A stretch of 64,000 bases of DNA, from assembly GCA_965263305.1 (NCBI GenBank), contig OZ253666.1, positions 558,001 to 622,000 of the forward strand. Direction: 5' to 3'. This document shows, in pieces, positions 53,320 to 61,834 of the stretch (position 1 is the stretch's first letter; the number at the start of each line of letters is the position of its first letter). This DNA comes from MED-G105 sp965263305 (GTDB lineage: Bacteria; Pseudomonadota; Alphaproteobacteria; Caulobacterales; Parvularculaceae). The position numbers and the translations under genes were made by a program. Below the pieces are notes generated by a model. The model searched no databases, was not told where the DNA came from, and saw nothing but the letters and a program-made list of their open reading frames with translations.

Positions 53320-54819
53320 TCAGTCACGGCCGAATAACGCGCCCAACCCGGTCATAACCGGGGCAAGGAGCAGCGCGGCGATCGTCCACATGATCAAGAC
53401 CTCCCGCGTCAAATCACCAATATCGGCCCAATAATCAGATAGGTTTGCTGCCGCCAGAACCATCAAAACAAAAACCATATTGAGGCTGACAGTTGGCGTG
53501 CAATCAATCAGGGCTTTTTCTGTCACCAGTTGCGGACGCAGCCACGGCGAACGCGCCTCGCGCCAGCACAGCGCCGCCGGGGCGAAGACAACCCCCGTCA
53601 GAGTGACCGCTAACCAGCTCGCTAAGGGGGATTGTTGTCCAAACACTGAGCTTGAGAACCATCCCCCAAGAAACATTGTCGTCGCCACAAGAAAGCAAAA
53701 CAGCAGACCCGCCCTTATCGAAACAAACGCAATGGCCGCCGCCGCTCCTGCTCCGATGCACGCCGCAATTTGCACGGCGCCGAGCGGCGCATCACGGTCA
53801 AAAAGAGAAGCAAGCGACAATATAGCCACGATGGCCACCAAAGCGACAGCATGGCTCGGCGTCAGTGACCCTCGAAAACGCTGAACGAAAAGACGAATGC
53901 GCTCCCGGCGTTGGTTGGCATGAACGGCGATGAGCTCCGTCTGCGGCGCGCTTACCATGGCGCCGCCGCCAATGAAGATACTGGAAGCAGCCGCAAATGC
54001 CGCGAACACGCCAAGGATCGCCATATCCCCTAACGCAGCTGCAGAAGCCCCCCCCGTCACAATATCCGCGCTCCAAGCGCTTACCATCAATGTGATCAAC
54101 ACAAAAACAGCGTTCGCCGCAGAGGTCGTCGCCGCTGAACCAACCGCATCGCGAAAGTCACCCCCTTCGGAAAAAGCATCAGCAAAGCGAAACAACATCA
54201 CGGAGAGGATTGTTAAGCCTGCGCCGGTCGCAGCTACGACAAAAGCGCCCTCCCCGACGGCTGCGCCCGCCCCTGGCGCCAATTTTTCCGCCATAATCAT
54301 GGCGAGGGATTGCATCGCGGCAACGGCCAAACAAATGCCCAAGGCGCCGCCAAGGGTATACCGAAACGCGGGTCGCCATATCGGTGAAATCAAAAACAAA
54401 AGGGAAGAGATGGCAGCCGACGTCGCGATCATCCGAAGATCGATAGCGGGAAAAAACCCAAACCCAGGTTCAGAGAAAAATGACAGCGCCCCAGGCGCGA
54501 AACGCGCCATGATCCCCAATGTCAGGGCGAAAAGCGCGATCCCTCCTGCCGCAGCAAGACGATAGGCAAATGATATCGGGGCGAAAGAGGCAACCGCGAC
54601 CGGCGCGACTAAACAAAATCCGAGCATCTGCAGGAAGGAGATATTCCTGGTAATCGCCGCTATTGGCGCATTGCTATAGGCAATCGCGCATAACGCCATG
54701 GCGGCGACGGCAATCAGTCCGCTCGCTAAGATCGGCCGATGGGCCGTGACGGTTCCAATCGGGCCCAAACGGTTTCCAGTCGCGACCGCCCCTGACCCTT
54801 TTTCTTGAACACTAAGCAT
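53320..54819 (-). CDS. Uncharacterised polytopic membrane protein
   Basis: I do not recognise the family. The 499-residue protein is made almost entirely of Ala/Gly/Leu-rich hydrophobic segments, about twelve to thirteen, with one longer basic cytoplasmic-looking loop near residues 297-318 (HANQRRERIRLFVQRFRGS). The overall look is that of a transporter, but there is no motif that gives a superfamily. It stands alone on the minus strand, 54 bases upstream of nothing recognisable and following the DUF3126 gene in transcription order. Confidence 0.75.
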   Translation of the reverse strand: MLSVQEKGSGAVATGNRLGPIGTVTAHRPILASGLIAVAAMALCAIAYSNAPIAAITRNISFLQMLGFCLVAPVAVASFAPISFAYRLAAAGGIALFALTLGIMARFAPGALSFFSEPGFGFFPAIDLRMIATSAAISSLLFLISPIWRPAFRYTLGGALGICLAVAAMQSLAMIMAEKLAPGAGAAVGEGAFVVAATGAGLTILSVMLFRFADAFSEGGDFRDAVGSAATTSAANAVFVLITLMVSAWSADIVTGGASAAALGDMAILGVFAAFAAASSIFIGGGAMVSAPQTELIAVHANQRRERIRLFVQRFRGSLTPSHAVALVAIVAILSLASLFDRDAPLGAVQIAACIGAGAAAAIAFVSIRAGLLFCFLVATTMFLGGWFSSSVFGQQSPLASWLAVTLTGVVFAPAALCWREARSPWLRPQLVTEKALIDCTPTVSLNMVFVLMVLAAANLSDYWADIGDLTREVLIMWTIAALLLAPVMTGLGALFGRD

Positions 54820-54873
54820 CAGCCGCCGTAAGGGTCAAAACGATGTCCTCTCTTGCGATCGCCATAGCGTAGA

Positions 54874-55092
54874 CTACCCTACGTCATCGAGGTCTTCGTC
54901 AAGTATCGCCATATTGAACTGGTAACAAAGATCCCCATCCTCATCATCCTTGAAGAGAACGCCGAGGAACTCCTCTCCGAAGTAAACCTCCGCTGAGTCA
55001 TCCTTTTTTGGACGCCCCCTCACCGTAACGGTCTGAAGGCCAAATTTGGTCCGGAAATAATTTTGAAGGCGTGAGATCTCTGATGCGTCCAT
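54874..55092 (-). CDS. DUF3126 family protein
   Basis: A 72-residue soluble protein matching DUF3126, which is conserved in Alphaproteobacteria. The characteristic parts are the helix EISRLQNYFRTKFG at the start, LTVRGRPKK-like VRGRPKKDDSAEVYFG, EFLGVLFKDDEDGD and the final FNMAILDEDL. The function is unknown. It lies 54 bases upstream of the polytopic membrane protein gene on the same strand. Confidence 0.9.
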   Translation of the reverse strand: MDASEISRLQNYFRTKFGLQTVTVRGRPKKDDSAEVYFGEEFLGVLFKDDEDGDLCYQFNMAILDEDLDDVG

Positions 55093-55305
55093 GATCGCGG
55101 GCCCCTTTGGCGTTGTAAATTTTTGTGTAAACTTCCCTTAACGCTATTCCCGATAAAAAAAAACGCTTCAAATCACGAATAGATTGAGAATCAACTAGGC
55201 GGCTAAATGAGCCGTGGGGTCCAGTGAGGACAACAACAAACCCTCTAATTTAGGCGCATCGCTGGCACCTGCCCCCATTTTTCGGTTGAAATAAGAAACC
55301 CAAGC

Positions 55306-56163
55306 TTAGGCGCTCGGTTCATCCGGTGATCCGAATGGAACAATTTTATTCTCGCTATCGTGGCCGATATCGCACTCGCCCAAGAATGGAACATCGATCA
55401 TTTTTGCCCAATGGGTGACAATTTCCTCAGCATTGTGAATAAAATCGACATCGTTTTCGGGGACTTCGCTAACCCGGCCCAACCGTACGCCTTCAAGGCC
55501 TCTCATCTTCTCGCTAGAGAAAATAGCCGCACAGGCGCGGTCAATTCGGTAAAGGTACTCGGCAACATCCTCTAGATAGAGAATATGACCTTGCAAGGCT
55601 GGCATCCAGGGCGACGCCGCCATATGGGCGAGCACGGTGATATTAAAAGCAACGACGGGGGAGCGCTTCGGTATCGATTCAATACGTGGCCTATCGCCGT
55701 GTTTTAAAGCGCAAAACCACTGGAGTGCTCTTGTTACAGCGTTCTCACCGCCTTCACGGGAAATATCCTGCACCATGGGCCCATGGGCTTGGGCGCCAAT
55801 TCCATCCGCATAGAGACGCCCTAGAAGGAAACCAACATCGGAATAGCCAAGATAAGATTTGCGATACGCGGCGTCGGTGAGCTGAGAAACACTGTCTAGG
55901 ATTCGCCCCGAGCCGTAACCGCCGCGGGCGAACCAAAGGGCGTCGATCTTGGGATCATTCGCCATCTCTACGAACGCTTGCGCCCGGATGTCGTCCGACC
56001 CTGCAAAATGGCCCTCTTCCAGAAAACACTGCTCATGGAACACTAGACGCAGATTACCATCGGGGAACCGGTCTCTTGCAAGACGTGATACGCGATCAGC
56101 TATTTCCCGCCCGATGGCGCGCGCCGGCGCTGTCACACCGATCGTAACCGTTTTCTTTGTCAT
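55306..56163 (-). CDS. LD-carboxypeptidase (peptidase S66)
   Basis: Peptidase family S66 enzymes (LdcA, MccF) cut the L-Lys/mDAP-D-Ala bond of recycled muropeptides in the cytosol. The 285-residue protein has the nucleophilic serine in YLGYSDVGFL near residue 108, preceded by FARGGYGSGRIL, the catalytic Glu in YLEDVAEYLYRIDR near residue 205, and the histidine in IGHDSENKIVPFG near 268. The length fits LdcA. It is divergent from a Mur-ligase gene, 158 bases away by the chosen starts, which supports a role in peptidoglycan recycling. Confidence 0.92.
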   Translation of the reverse strand: MTKKTVTIGVTAPARAIGREIADRVSRLARDRFPDGNLRLVFHEQCFLEEGHFAGSDDIRAQAFVEMANDPKIDALWFARGGYGSGRILDSVSQLTDAAYRKSYLGYSDVGFLLGRLYADGIGAQAHGPMVQDISREGGENAVTRALQWFCALKHGDRPRIESIPKRSPVVAFNITVLAHMAASPWMPALQGHILYLEDVAEYLYRIDRACAAIFSSEKMRGLEGVRLGRVSEVPENDVDFIHNAEEIVTHWAKMIDVPFLGECDIGHDSENKIVPFGSPDEPSA

Positions 56164-56321
56164 AGCGCCTCGATAGCATCTATTTTACGCCAATTTATTG
56201 ACGCTTGTGACGAATAATGGCCGGATTCACGGCCATAATAATCGTGTTCGCTATGACAAAAAGCGCATCAATCGCGCTCGGTGTTATTGGCGACATCCCA
56301 CAGTTGGTGAGTTTCACGCCC

Positions 56322-57764
56322 ATGAGCGAACAAAAACGCTATTTTTTCTGCGGTATCGGCGGCAGTGGCATGTTGCCATTGGCGATGATTTTAAAAGCAC
56401 AAGGACACATCGTGGCGGGGTCGGACCGCTCCCTTGATCAAGGCCGCACGCCCGCTAAGTTTGACGATTTGCGCGCCCAGGGCATTCACCTTTTCCCGCA
56501 AGATGGATCGGGCATCGATTCATCAGACCAGATATTGATCGCATCAGCCGCCGTTGAAGACACTGTCCCGGATGTCGCCGCCGCACTCCACCATGGCGCC
56601 AAACGGCTGAGCCGGGCGGAGATGTTGGCAACGCTTTTCAACGCCGCACCACTCCCCATCGGGGTCGCTGGCACCTCAGGTAAATCGACAACAACGGCAA
56701 TGCTGGCCTGGATTTTTCATGCCCTTGGTCAGGCGCCGACCGTTATGAACGGCGCTGTGATGAAAAATTTCCTGCCAGAAAGCGGTGGTCTGGCGGAATC
56801 CGATGCGCCCGCTACATCCACAGGGGCCCTCGCGAGCGCCCTGATTGACGACGGCGCCCCGTTTATCAGTGAAATCGACGAAAGCGACGGTTCTATAGCT
56901 CTCTTCACGCCTAAAATCGCATTGGTGAATAATATATCTCTTGATCACAAATCGATGGATGAACTGCGTGATTTGTTTGGATCGTTCGTCGCGAAATCCA
57001 ACGCCGCCATCCTTAATCTTGATAATGATGAAACCCGCGGGTTGGCTAAGAGCCAAAATGGAAATTTAGAGACTGTCACTTATTCTCTCAATGAGACCTC
57101 AGCAGACTTTCTCGCACTTGATATCACGTCACATCCGGACGGCGTCGCATTCAGCCTTCGTGCGCCGGGATCAAATGAAATGATCCCCGCAAAACTGAAA
57201 ATTCCAGGCCGTCACAATGTATCGAATGCGCTTGCAGCCATCGCCGCCGCCCATCACGCAGGATTGTCTGTCGACGCCATCGTTGACGCCCTTAGCGCCT
57301 TTGAGGGCGTAAAACGCCGCTTAGAATTTGTTGGCGAGAAAAACGGCATATTTGTTTACGACGATTTTGCCCATAACCCTGACAAGATCACCGCCTCTCT
57401 CTCGACGCTCCACGAGTTCACCGGTCGCCTACTGCTTTTGTTCCAGCCTCACGGATTTGGCCCTATACGACATATGAAAGAGGAATTCATCGATTGTTTT
57501 GCGACCCATCTGGACGCGGAAGACATTCTGTTTATGCCGGAACCACTTTATTTCGGCGGCACGACCGATAAATCCGTATCCAGCAGCGACATCGTCAACG
57601 GTGTTGCCCGTAAAGGTCGCACCGCCGTCTCCTGCAAGACACGCGAGGCGGGCGGCGATGAATTGTTGAAAAATGCCCGCTCTGGCGACCGCATCGTTGT
57701 TATGGGCGCACGCGATGATACGTTATCGATATTCGCGCAATACCTACTCGACCGGCTTCCCTGA
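56322..57764 (+). CDS. Mur ligase family protein (MurC/Mpl-like)
   Basis: An ATP-dependent amide ligase of 480 residues with three Mur domains: an N-terminal Rossmann-like part (YFFCGIGGSGMLPLAMIL), the central ATPase with GVAGTSGKSTTTAMLAW near residue 116 and ISEIDESDGSIALF, and the C-terminal part with RHNVSNALAAIAAA and VYDDFAHNPDKI. MurC-type ligases have a histidine in the P-loop (GTHGKTT), here serine. Since it is divergent from an LD-carboxypeptidase and far from a dcw cluster, it more likely attaches recycled peptide or amino acid to UDP-MurNAc (Mpl-like) than serving as the main MurC. The start is ATG 56322; longer frames lack homology. Confidence 0.83.
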   Translation: MSEQKRYFFCGIGGSGMLPLAMILKAQGHIVAGSDRSLDQGRTPAKFDDLRAQGIHLFPQDGSGIDSSDQILIASAAVEDTVPDVAAALHHGAKRLSRAEMLATLFNAAPLPIGVAGTSGKSTTTAMLAWIFHALGQAPTVMNGAVMKNFLPESGGLAESDAPATSTGALASALIDDGAPFISEIDESDGSIALFTPKIALVNNISLDHKSMDELRDLFGSFVAKSNAAILNLDNDETRGLAKSQNGNLETVTYSLNETSADFLALDITSHPDGVAFSLRAPGSNEMIPAKLKIPGRHNVSNALAAIAAAHHAGLSVDAIVDALSAFEGVKRRLEFVGEKNGIFVYDDFAHNPDKITASLSTLHEFTGRLLLLFQPHGFGPIRHMKEEFIDCFATHLDAEDILFMPEPLYFGGTTDKSVSSSDIVNGVARKGRTAVSCKTREAGGDELLKNARSGDRIVVMGARDDTLSIFAQYLLDRLP

Positions 57765-57794
57765 AAATCTGTCGTTATACCGGCGCCGAAAAGG

Positions 57795-58064
57795 TCAATG
57801 AACGGAAAAATGTGTTGCTGAAACAACGTCCGAAGCGCTGATAATATCGCGTTCTGCAACACGGACTGAATGCAAAACGCCATCCAATTCTCGCGCCCAG
57901 AAATCCAGAAATTTCGTGAGCACAGGATATCGCGGCGCAAGATCGTAATCTTGCCAGATATAACTCTGAAGAAGCTTTGGGTAATCCGGTAGGTGATAAA
58001 TTATTTCCGCCGTAGAAAGACGGTACCCTTGCCACTGACAATCAAAAGAAGCGTCGGCTTTCAT
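57795..58064 (-). CDS. usg: Usg family protein
   Basis: An 89-residue cytosolic protein matching the alphaproteobacterial Usg family, a small protein named for its place upstream of trp genes in some species. Nearly the whole chain is the conserved core: GYRLSTAEIIYHLPDYP, LLQSYIWQDYDLAPRYPVL, KFLDFWARELDG and LHSVRVAERD. The function is unknown. I start at ATG 58064; ATG 58076 is in frame. No trp gene is adjacent here. It is convergent with the Mur-ligase gene, 30 bases apart. Confidence 0.9.
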   Translation of the reverse strand: MKADASFDCQWQGYRLSTAEIIYHLPDYPKLLQSYIWQDYDLAPRYPVLTKFLDFWARELDGVLHSVRVAERDIISASDVVSATHFSVH

Positions 58065-58201
58065 TTGCGCCTCCATTACACGTTACACAGATAGAGGCTG
58101 CCCGAACTGTTCTTACCAATCAACTAAAATTGGCGCGAACGGGGTTATTTTCGGTAAGTTAGCAGCCGTATAGTCTTGCTGCCAATAAAATAGAAGAAAC
58201 A

Positions 58202-58579
58202 CTATTTTGTATTTATGCGGAGTTTCCGCTGCCGATATAGTGAAGCGCCGATAACGTAAAGAAGAGCCACTTCAAAGAGACGATTGATGAACACATCAAT
58301 GACCACGAGCGGAAAAACCTGGAAATGGGATATGGCCTGAAGAAGAGCCGACGTTAGATAGATGAGAAATAACGGCCGGGGAAAAAACCGATGGTAGGAG
58401 GCAAAAAGAAAATATCCCGCAAGCAGCCCGTCCAGCACGGTGGAATTCAAGTATAGGTTGGAAACAGCCAAACAACACCATGAAAAGACGGAAAGGCCCC
58501 AGACGAGGGCGATCATGGTGATTGAGGATAGAATAACCGCGCTTCGTGAACGCCGCGCGCAATCAAGCGCGACGCCCAC
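58202..58579 (-). CDS. Small uncharacterised membrane protein
   Basis: Not recognised. The 125-residue protein has three to four hydrophobic segments (about residues 14-40, 48-62, 68-85 and 89-113) and ends with a basic tail (YRQRKLRINTK). The start is GTG 58579 with a weak site upstream. It lies 23 bases after the preceding small gene on the same strand and probably shares its transcript. The arrangement of two short genes, one membrane protein, resembles small phage-derived or toxin-like units, but no motif supports either. Confidence 0.5.
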   Translation of the reverse strand: MGVALDCARRSRSAVILSSITMIALVWGLSVFSWCCLAVSNLYLNSTVLDGLLAGYFLFASYHRFFPRPLFLIYLTSALLQAISHFQVFPLVVIDVFINRLFEVALLYVIGASLYRQRKLRINTK

Positions 58580-58602
58580 GAATCCAACGTAAAAGAAAAA
58601 AG

Positions 58603-58917
58603 TTACCCAATCCCAAGCAGTAATCTCACAGCCTCCGAAGGCGGGCCTTTCGGCCGGCCGCCACTGACCTCCAGCGCGCGCAAGCCGGCGTCAACCGTCG
58701 ACTGTTCAAGTGTCGCGTGGGCCTTTGTGGTTACGTCAGCCAAATGAATAAGAGCATTCTTTATATCTTCATAGGCTGCTAGCGGAACATCGCTTTCAAT
58801 TTTTGATGAAGCTTGGGCGGCAGTCGCTGAACTCGCCGCGACAAACGCCGCAAGACCCATCAGTTTTTTCTCAAATTTTAGCAAAGTTAGTTGTTCATTC
58901 CTTACGTCTTCAGACAT
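58603..58917 (-). CDS. Small uncharacterised Ala-rich protein
   Basis: Not recognised. The 104-residue protein starts with a charged helix (EQLTLLKFEKKLM), then a short Ala-rich hydrophobic stretch (GLAAFVAASSATAAQASS), and a mostly helical, hydrophilic remainder with RALEVSGGRPKGPPSE near the end. The middle stretch could be a weak membrane or signal anchor. ATG 58917 has AAGG 8 bases upstream; GTG 58926 is in frame. It is followed closely by the small membrane protein gene. Confidence 0.5.
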   Translation of the reverse strand: MSEDVRNEQLTLLKFEKKLMGLAAFVAASSATAAQASSKIESDVPLAAYEDIKNALIHLADVTTKAHATLEQSTVDAGLRALEVSGGRPKGPPSEAVRLLLGIG

Positions 58918-59219
58918 CAGTAACACCTTAACGATAAGAGTTTGATGATAATCGCCATTCTTCTCGAATAGCGATTTTGGCTTTACGCAACTGAGAACCA
59001 GAACTACGAAACCTCTTTTAAATTCTATATTTCTATTTTAAAGAGAGTTTTCATACATGGGGAAAAGAATGTCCGCGCATCACGCGAATAGTCAGGCCGC
59101 ACTCATCGCCAGAAATATGTGGCGGATGGCGAAGCGCCGTGCGGGATTGTTGGGTCAAACAGCAGGATTTAACCCAAAAGTGCTCAACCCAATTGCCGAG
59201 AACGCACTCGCCGGATCGC
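58918..59219. other. Intergenic region with a doubtful small frame
   Basis: About 300 bases, A+T-rich in 58980-59050, which should hold the promoter of the two small minus-strand genes. A plus-strand frame starting at 59057 covers the rest but overlaps the HTH gene on the other strand and has no recognisable relative. Confidence 0.5.
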
Positions 59220-59771
59220 TTAGCCAAGATAGTGATGCAGCGCCTGATTTGAGACCTCATCCACGCGGGCTTCAAGAGCCTGCGCATCGGACGAAACCGG
59301 ATATTCTGACTGGATTTCTCTCAGCACTAGCTGAAGAGCTAGAAGAAGAAGATCTTCTTGGCGAATAGAGGGAACTTGCTCTAGCGCATCAACCGTATGG
59401 ACTACAGCTTCTGCGCCCGGCGCCGCGAATACCGTTAAATCTGGATCCTGCACTTCCCCGTCAAACAAACGCGGCAGCGCCTCCATGAGAGCCTTTTGCA
59501 ACCGCCGCGCATCTAAAGGAACGTTAGGTCCGCTGTCGCCCCGTTGGCCAACACGCATTTCGGCGAGGTTTTCAACCAGCATAAGGTCTTTGATCGCGAC
59601 AGAACCATCAGTTGCACTGCTGATCCGACGCGCCTGAACAAGGGAAAGGCCGCTCTCCCCCGCCAGCGCCTCCCGCAATAGCTGAGCAGGCACGTCCGTT
59701 AGGGCCGCAAAACCGGCGAGCGATAATCCTGCTTCATCAAGATACTCTCTCAACGGGTGAGACTGGAACAA
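59220..59771 (-). CDS. Putative HTH (Cro/C1- or YdaS-like) protein
   Basis: A 183-residue protein with a probable N-terminal helix-turn-helix of the Cro/YdaS type: PLREYLDEAGLSLAGFAALTDVP, then LLREALAGESGLSLVQARRISSAT. The remaining 110 residues are helical and acidic and not recognised (LLLLALQLVLREIQSEY near the end). The start is TTG 59771 with GGAGAG at good spacing. It is a candidate regulator, perhaps of phage origin, but stands alone between usg-side small genes and the uup gene. Confidence 0.55.
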   Translation of the reverse strand: MFQSHPLREYLDEAGLSLAGFAALTDVPAQLLREALAGESGLSLVQARRISSATDGSVAIKDLMLVENLAEMRVGQRGDSGPNVPLDARRLQKALMEALPRLFDGEVQDPDLTVFAAPGAEAVVHTVDALEQVPSIRQEDLLLLALQLVLREIQSEYPVSSDAQALEARVDEVSNQALHHYLG

Positions 59772-59987
59772 CGCAACTCTCCATCAGTTGGAACCATCCT
59801 CATCAAAAATTCCAAAGAGGCGATTAACGGCGATTACTTGTTTCATCGGTGTTGCGCCGCGATGCTCTCTTTCGCGAGATGCCCCCTCAGTGGGCGGCTC
59901 ATGGCTTCCCCATTAGGGCGCCAGGGCGCGCAGTCCCGCTTCTAGGCGATTGTTCGACCTTGAAAGTCAGGCTACACCCCCGCTCCT

Positions 59988-61820
59988 ATGACCGCCGCCC
60001 TGATGTATTTGAAAGATGTTCGCCTCACCTTTGGGGGGGATGCGATTTTTGATAACGCCTCGTTGACGGTGGAACCAAGGGCGCGCATCGCCCTCGTCGG
60101 CCGAAATGGATCCGGTAAATCAACCTTGTTGAAAGTCGCGGCAGGCTGGATCGAGCCAGATGCCGGAGAACGCTATGTCGATCCGAAGGCGACCATCGTT
60201 TATCTCCCCCAGGAACCGGATCTGTCAGCCCACGCGACGATCGCCGACGTTGTCCGAGATGGCCTCTCTCCCACAAGTAATCCCCATGATGCGGACCGCC
60301 TAATCGAGGAGTTCGAGCTATCGCCAGAGGCGACGCCTGCCACACTATCCGGCGGTGAAGCCCGTCGCGCCGCCCTCGCCCGGGCGCTAGTGGGAGATCC
60401 TGATGTTATTCTCCTCGACGAGCCGACGAATCATCTCGATTTGGCGTTCATCGAAAAACTAGAGAATCGGTTGACCCAAAGCGATGCTGCGCTTGCCCTC
60501 ATCAGCCACGATCGGCGCTTTTTGGAGACCCTTACAAACCGCACGGTCTGGATTGACCGCGGCGTAACAAGATCCCTCGACCGAGGATTTTCTTCGTTCG
60601 AAGCGTGGCGGGATAAGGTCCTTGAAGAAGAAGAAACAGAAGCCCACAAGCTCGATCGCAAAATCGCGCGCGAAGAAGATTGGGTCCGATACGGCGTCAC
60701 AGCCCGTCGCAAACGGAACGTTCGCCGAATGGCCGAGCTCGCCGCCTTGCGGGAGAAACAGCGCACGGCGCGCAAGGCGCAAGGCGGGGTCTCCTTCAGC
60801 GCCAATCAAGCCGACGCATCTGGCAAGAAAGTTATCGAAGCACAAGGCGTCTCCAAATCTTTTGGCGACCATGTCGTGGTTGATACCTTCTCCATCACCA
60901 TCAATCGCGGCGATCGCATTGGCTTTGTCGGACCGAACGGTGCGGGCAAAACCACCCTCCTGAAACTCTTAATGGGCGAATTGCCACCGGATGCAGGCGA
61001 GGTAAAAACCGGCGCGCGACTGGAGGCGGTAAACCTCGACCAACGCCGGGCCAGCCTTCTCCCCACGGCGCGGGTGGCTGACGCAATCACCGATGGGCGC
61101 GGCGATTGGGTAACCATTGGCGGCGAGAAACGCCATGCAGCAACTTATCTGAAAGACTTTCTATTCGGCCCGGAGCAATGGCGCGCACCCGTCTCTTCCC
61201 TCTCCGGCGGCGAACGCGGACGCCTCGCTCTTGCCGCCGCCCTCGCTAAACCGTCCAACCTACTCGTGCTGGACGAACCGACCAATGATCTGGATCTTGA
61301 GACCCTCGACCTCCTTGAGGAATTGCTGGCTGATTATCCGGGTACATTGCTCCTTGTCAGTCACGATCGCAGTTTCCTGGACCGGGTTGTGACCTCGGTC
61401 GTCGCGCCCGACACATCCAATACGCCCGGGCGCTGGACCGAGAATGTTGGTGGTTATTCAGACCTGTTGGCCCGCCGCAAAACTGAAGCCGCCGCCTCTT
61501 CCGATGCCGTTTCGACGGGCGCCTCGTCTAAAGCCGCGCCAACGACCGGTAAAGCGCCTTCTTCCAAACCATCAGTGGGCGCAACAAAACTCTCCTACAA
61601 AGAAAAATACGCCCTCGAACAATTACCCGGAAAAATGGAAGCACTTGGGCAAGAAATAGAGACCCTTAAAAACGCCTTGGAAGACCCGACCCTTTTTGAC
61701 AAAAACCCTGACGCCTTCGCCAAAAAGGCGGACGCGTTGGCGAAGGCTGAAAACGACCTCAGCCAATATGAAGAGGAGTGGTTAGCCCTAGAGATGAAGC
61801 GCGAAAGCTTGGAGGGCTAA
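59988..61820 (+). CDS. uup: ABC-F family ATPase, Uup type
   Basis: ABC-F proteins are soluble ATPases that act on the ribosome; Uup is also linked to precise excision of transposons. The 610-residue protein has two ABC domains: Walker A ALVGRNGSGKSTLL and GFVGPNGAGKTTLL, signatures LSGGEARRAALARAL and LSGGERGRLALAAAL, Walker B LLDEPTNHLDL and VLDEPTNDLDL, and switch histidines in ISHDRRF and VSHDRSF. Between the domains is the charged ABC-F linker (about residues 205-265). The C-terminal 80 residues (KLSYKEKYALEQLPGKMEAL) are the coiled-coil Uup-type DNA-binding region, which distinguishes it from EttA. Start ATG 59988. Confidence 0.93.
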   Translation: MTAALMYLKDVRLTFGGDAIFDNASLTVEPRARIALVGRNGSGKSTLLKVAAGWIEPDAGERYVDPKATIVYLPQEPDLSAHATIADVVRDGLSPTSNPHDADRLIEEFELSPEATPATLSGGEARRAALARALVGDPDVILLDEPTNHLDLAFIEKLENRLTQSDAALALISHDRRFLETLTNRTVWIDRGVTRSLDRGFSSFEAWRDKVLEEEETEAHKLDRKIAREEDWVRYGVTARRKRNVRRMAELAALREKQRTARKAQGGVSFSANQADASGKKVIEAQGVSKSFGDHVVVDTFSITINRGDRIGFVGPNGAGKTTLLKLLMGELPPDAGEVKTGARLEAVNLDQRRASLLPTARVADAITDGRGDWVTIGGEKRHAATYLKDFLFGPEQWRAPVSSLSGGERGRLALAAALAKPSNLLVLDEPTNDLDLETLDLLEELLADYPGTLLLVSHDRSFLDRVVTSVVAPDTSNTPGRWTENVGGYSDLLARRKTEAAASSDAVSTGASSKAAPTTGKAPSSKPSVGATKLSYKEKYALEQLPGKMEALGQEIETLKNALEDPTLFDKNPDAFAKKADALAKAENDLSQYEEEWLALEMKRESLEG

Positions 61821-61834
61821 ACGCAATTCGCGCG

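Noticed and set aside
59057..59368. Plus-strand frame of 103 codons
   Set aside because: Its second half is antisense to the HTH gene (59220-59771), the first half shows no family, and no clear ribosome-binding site precedes it. It could be real only if homologues exist.
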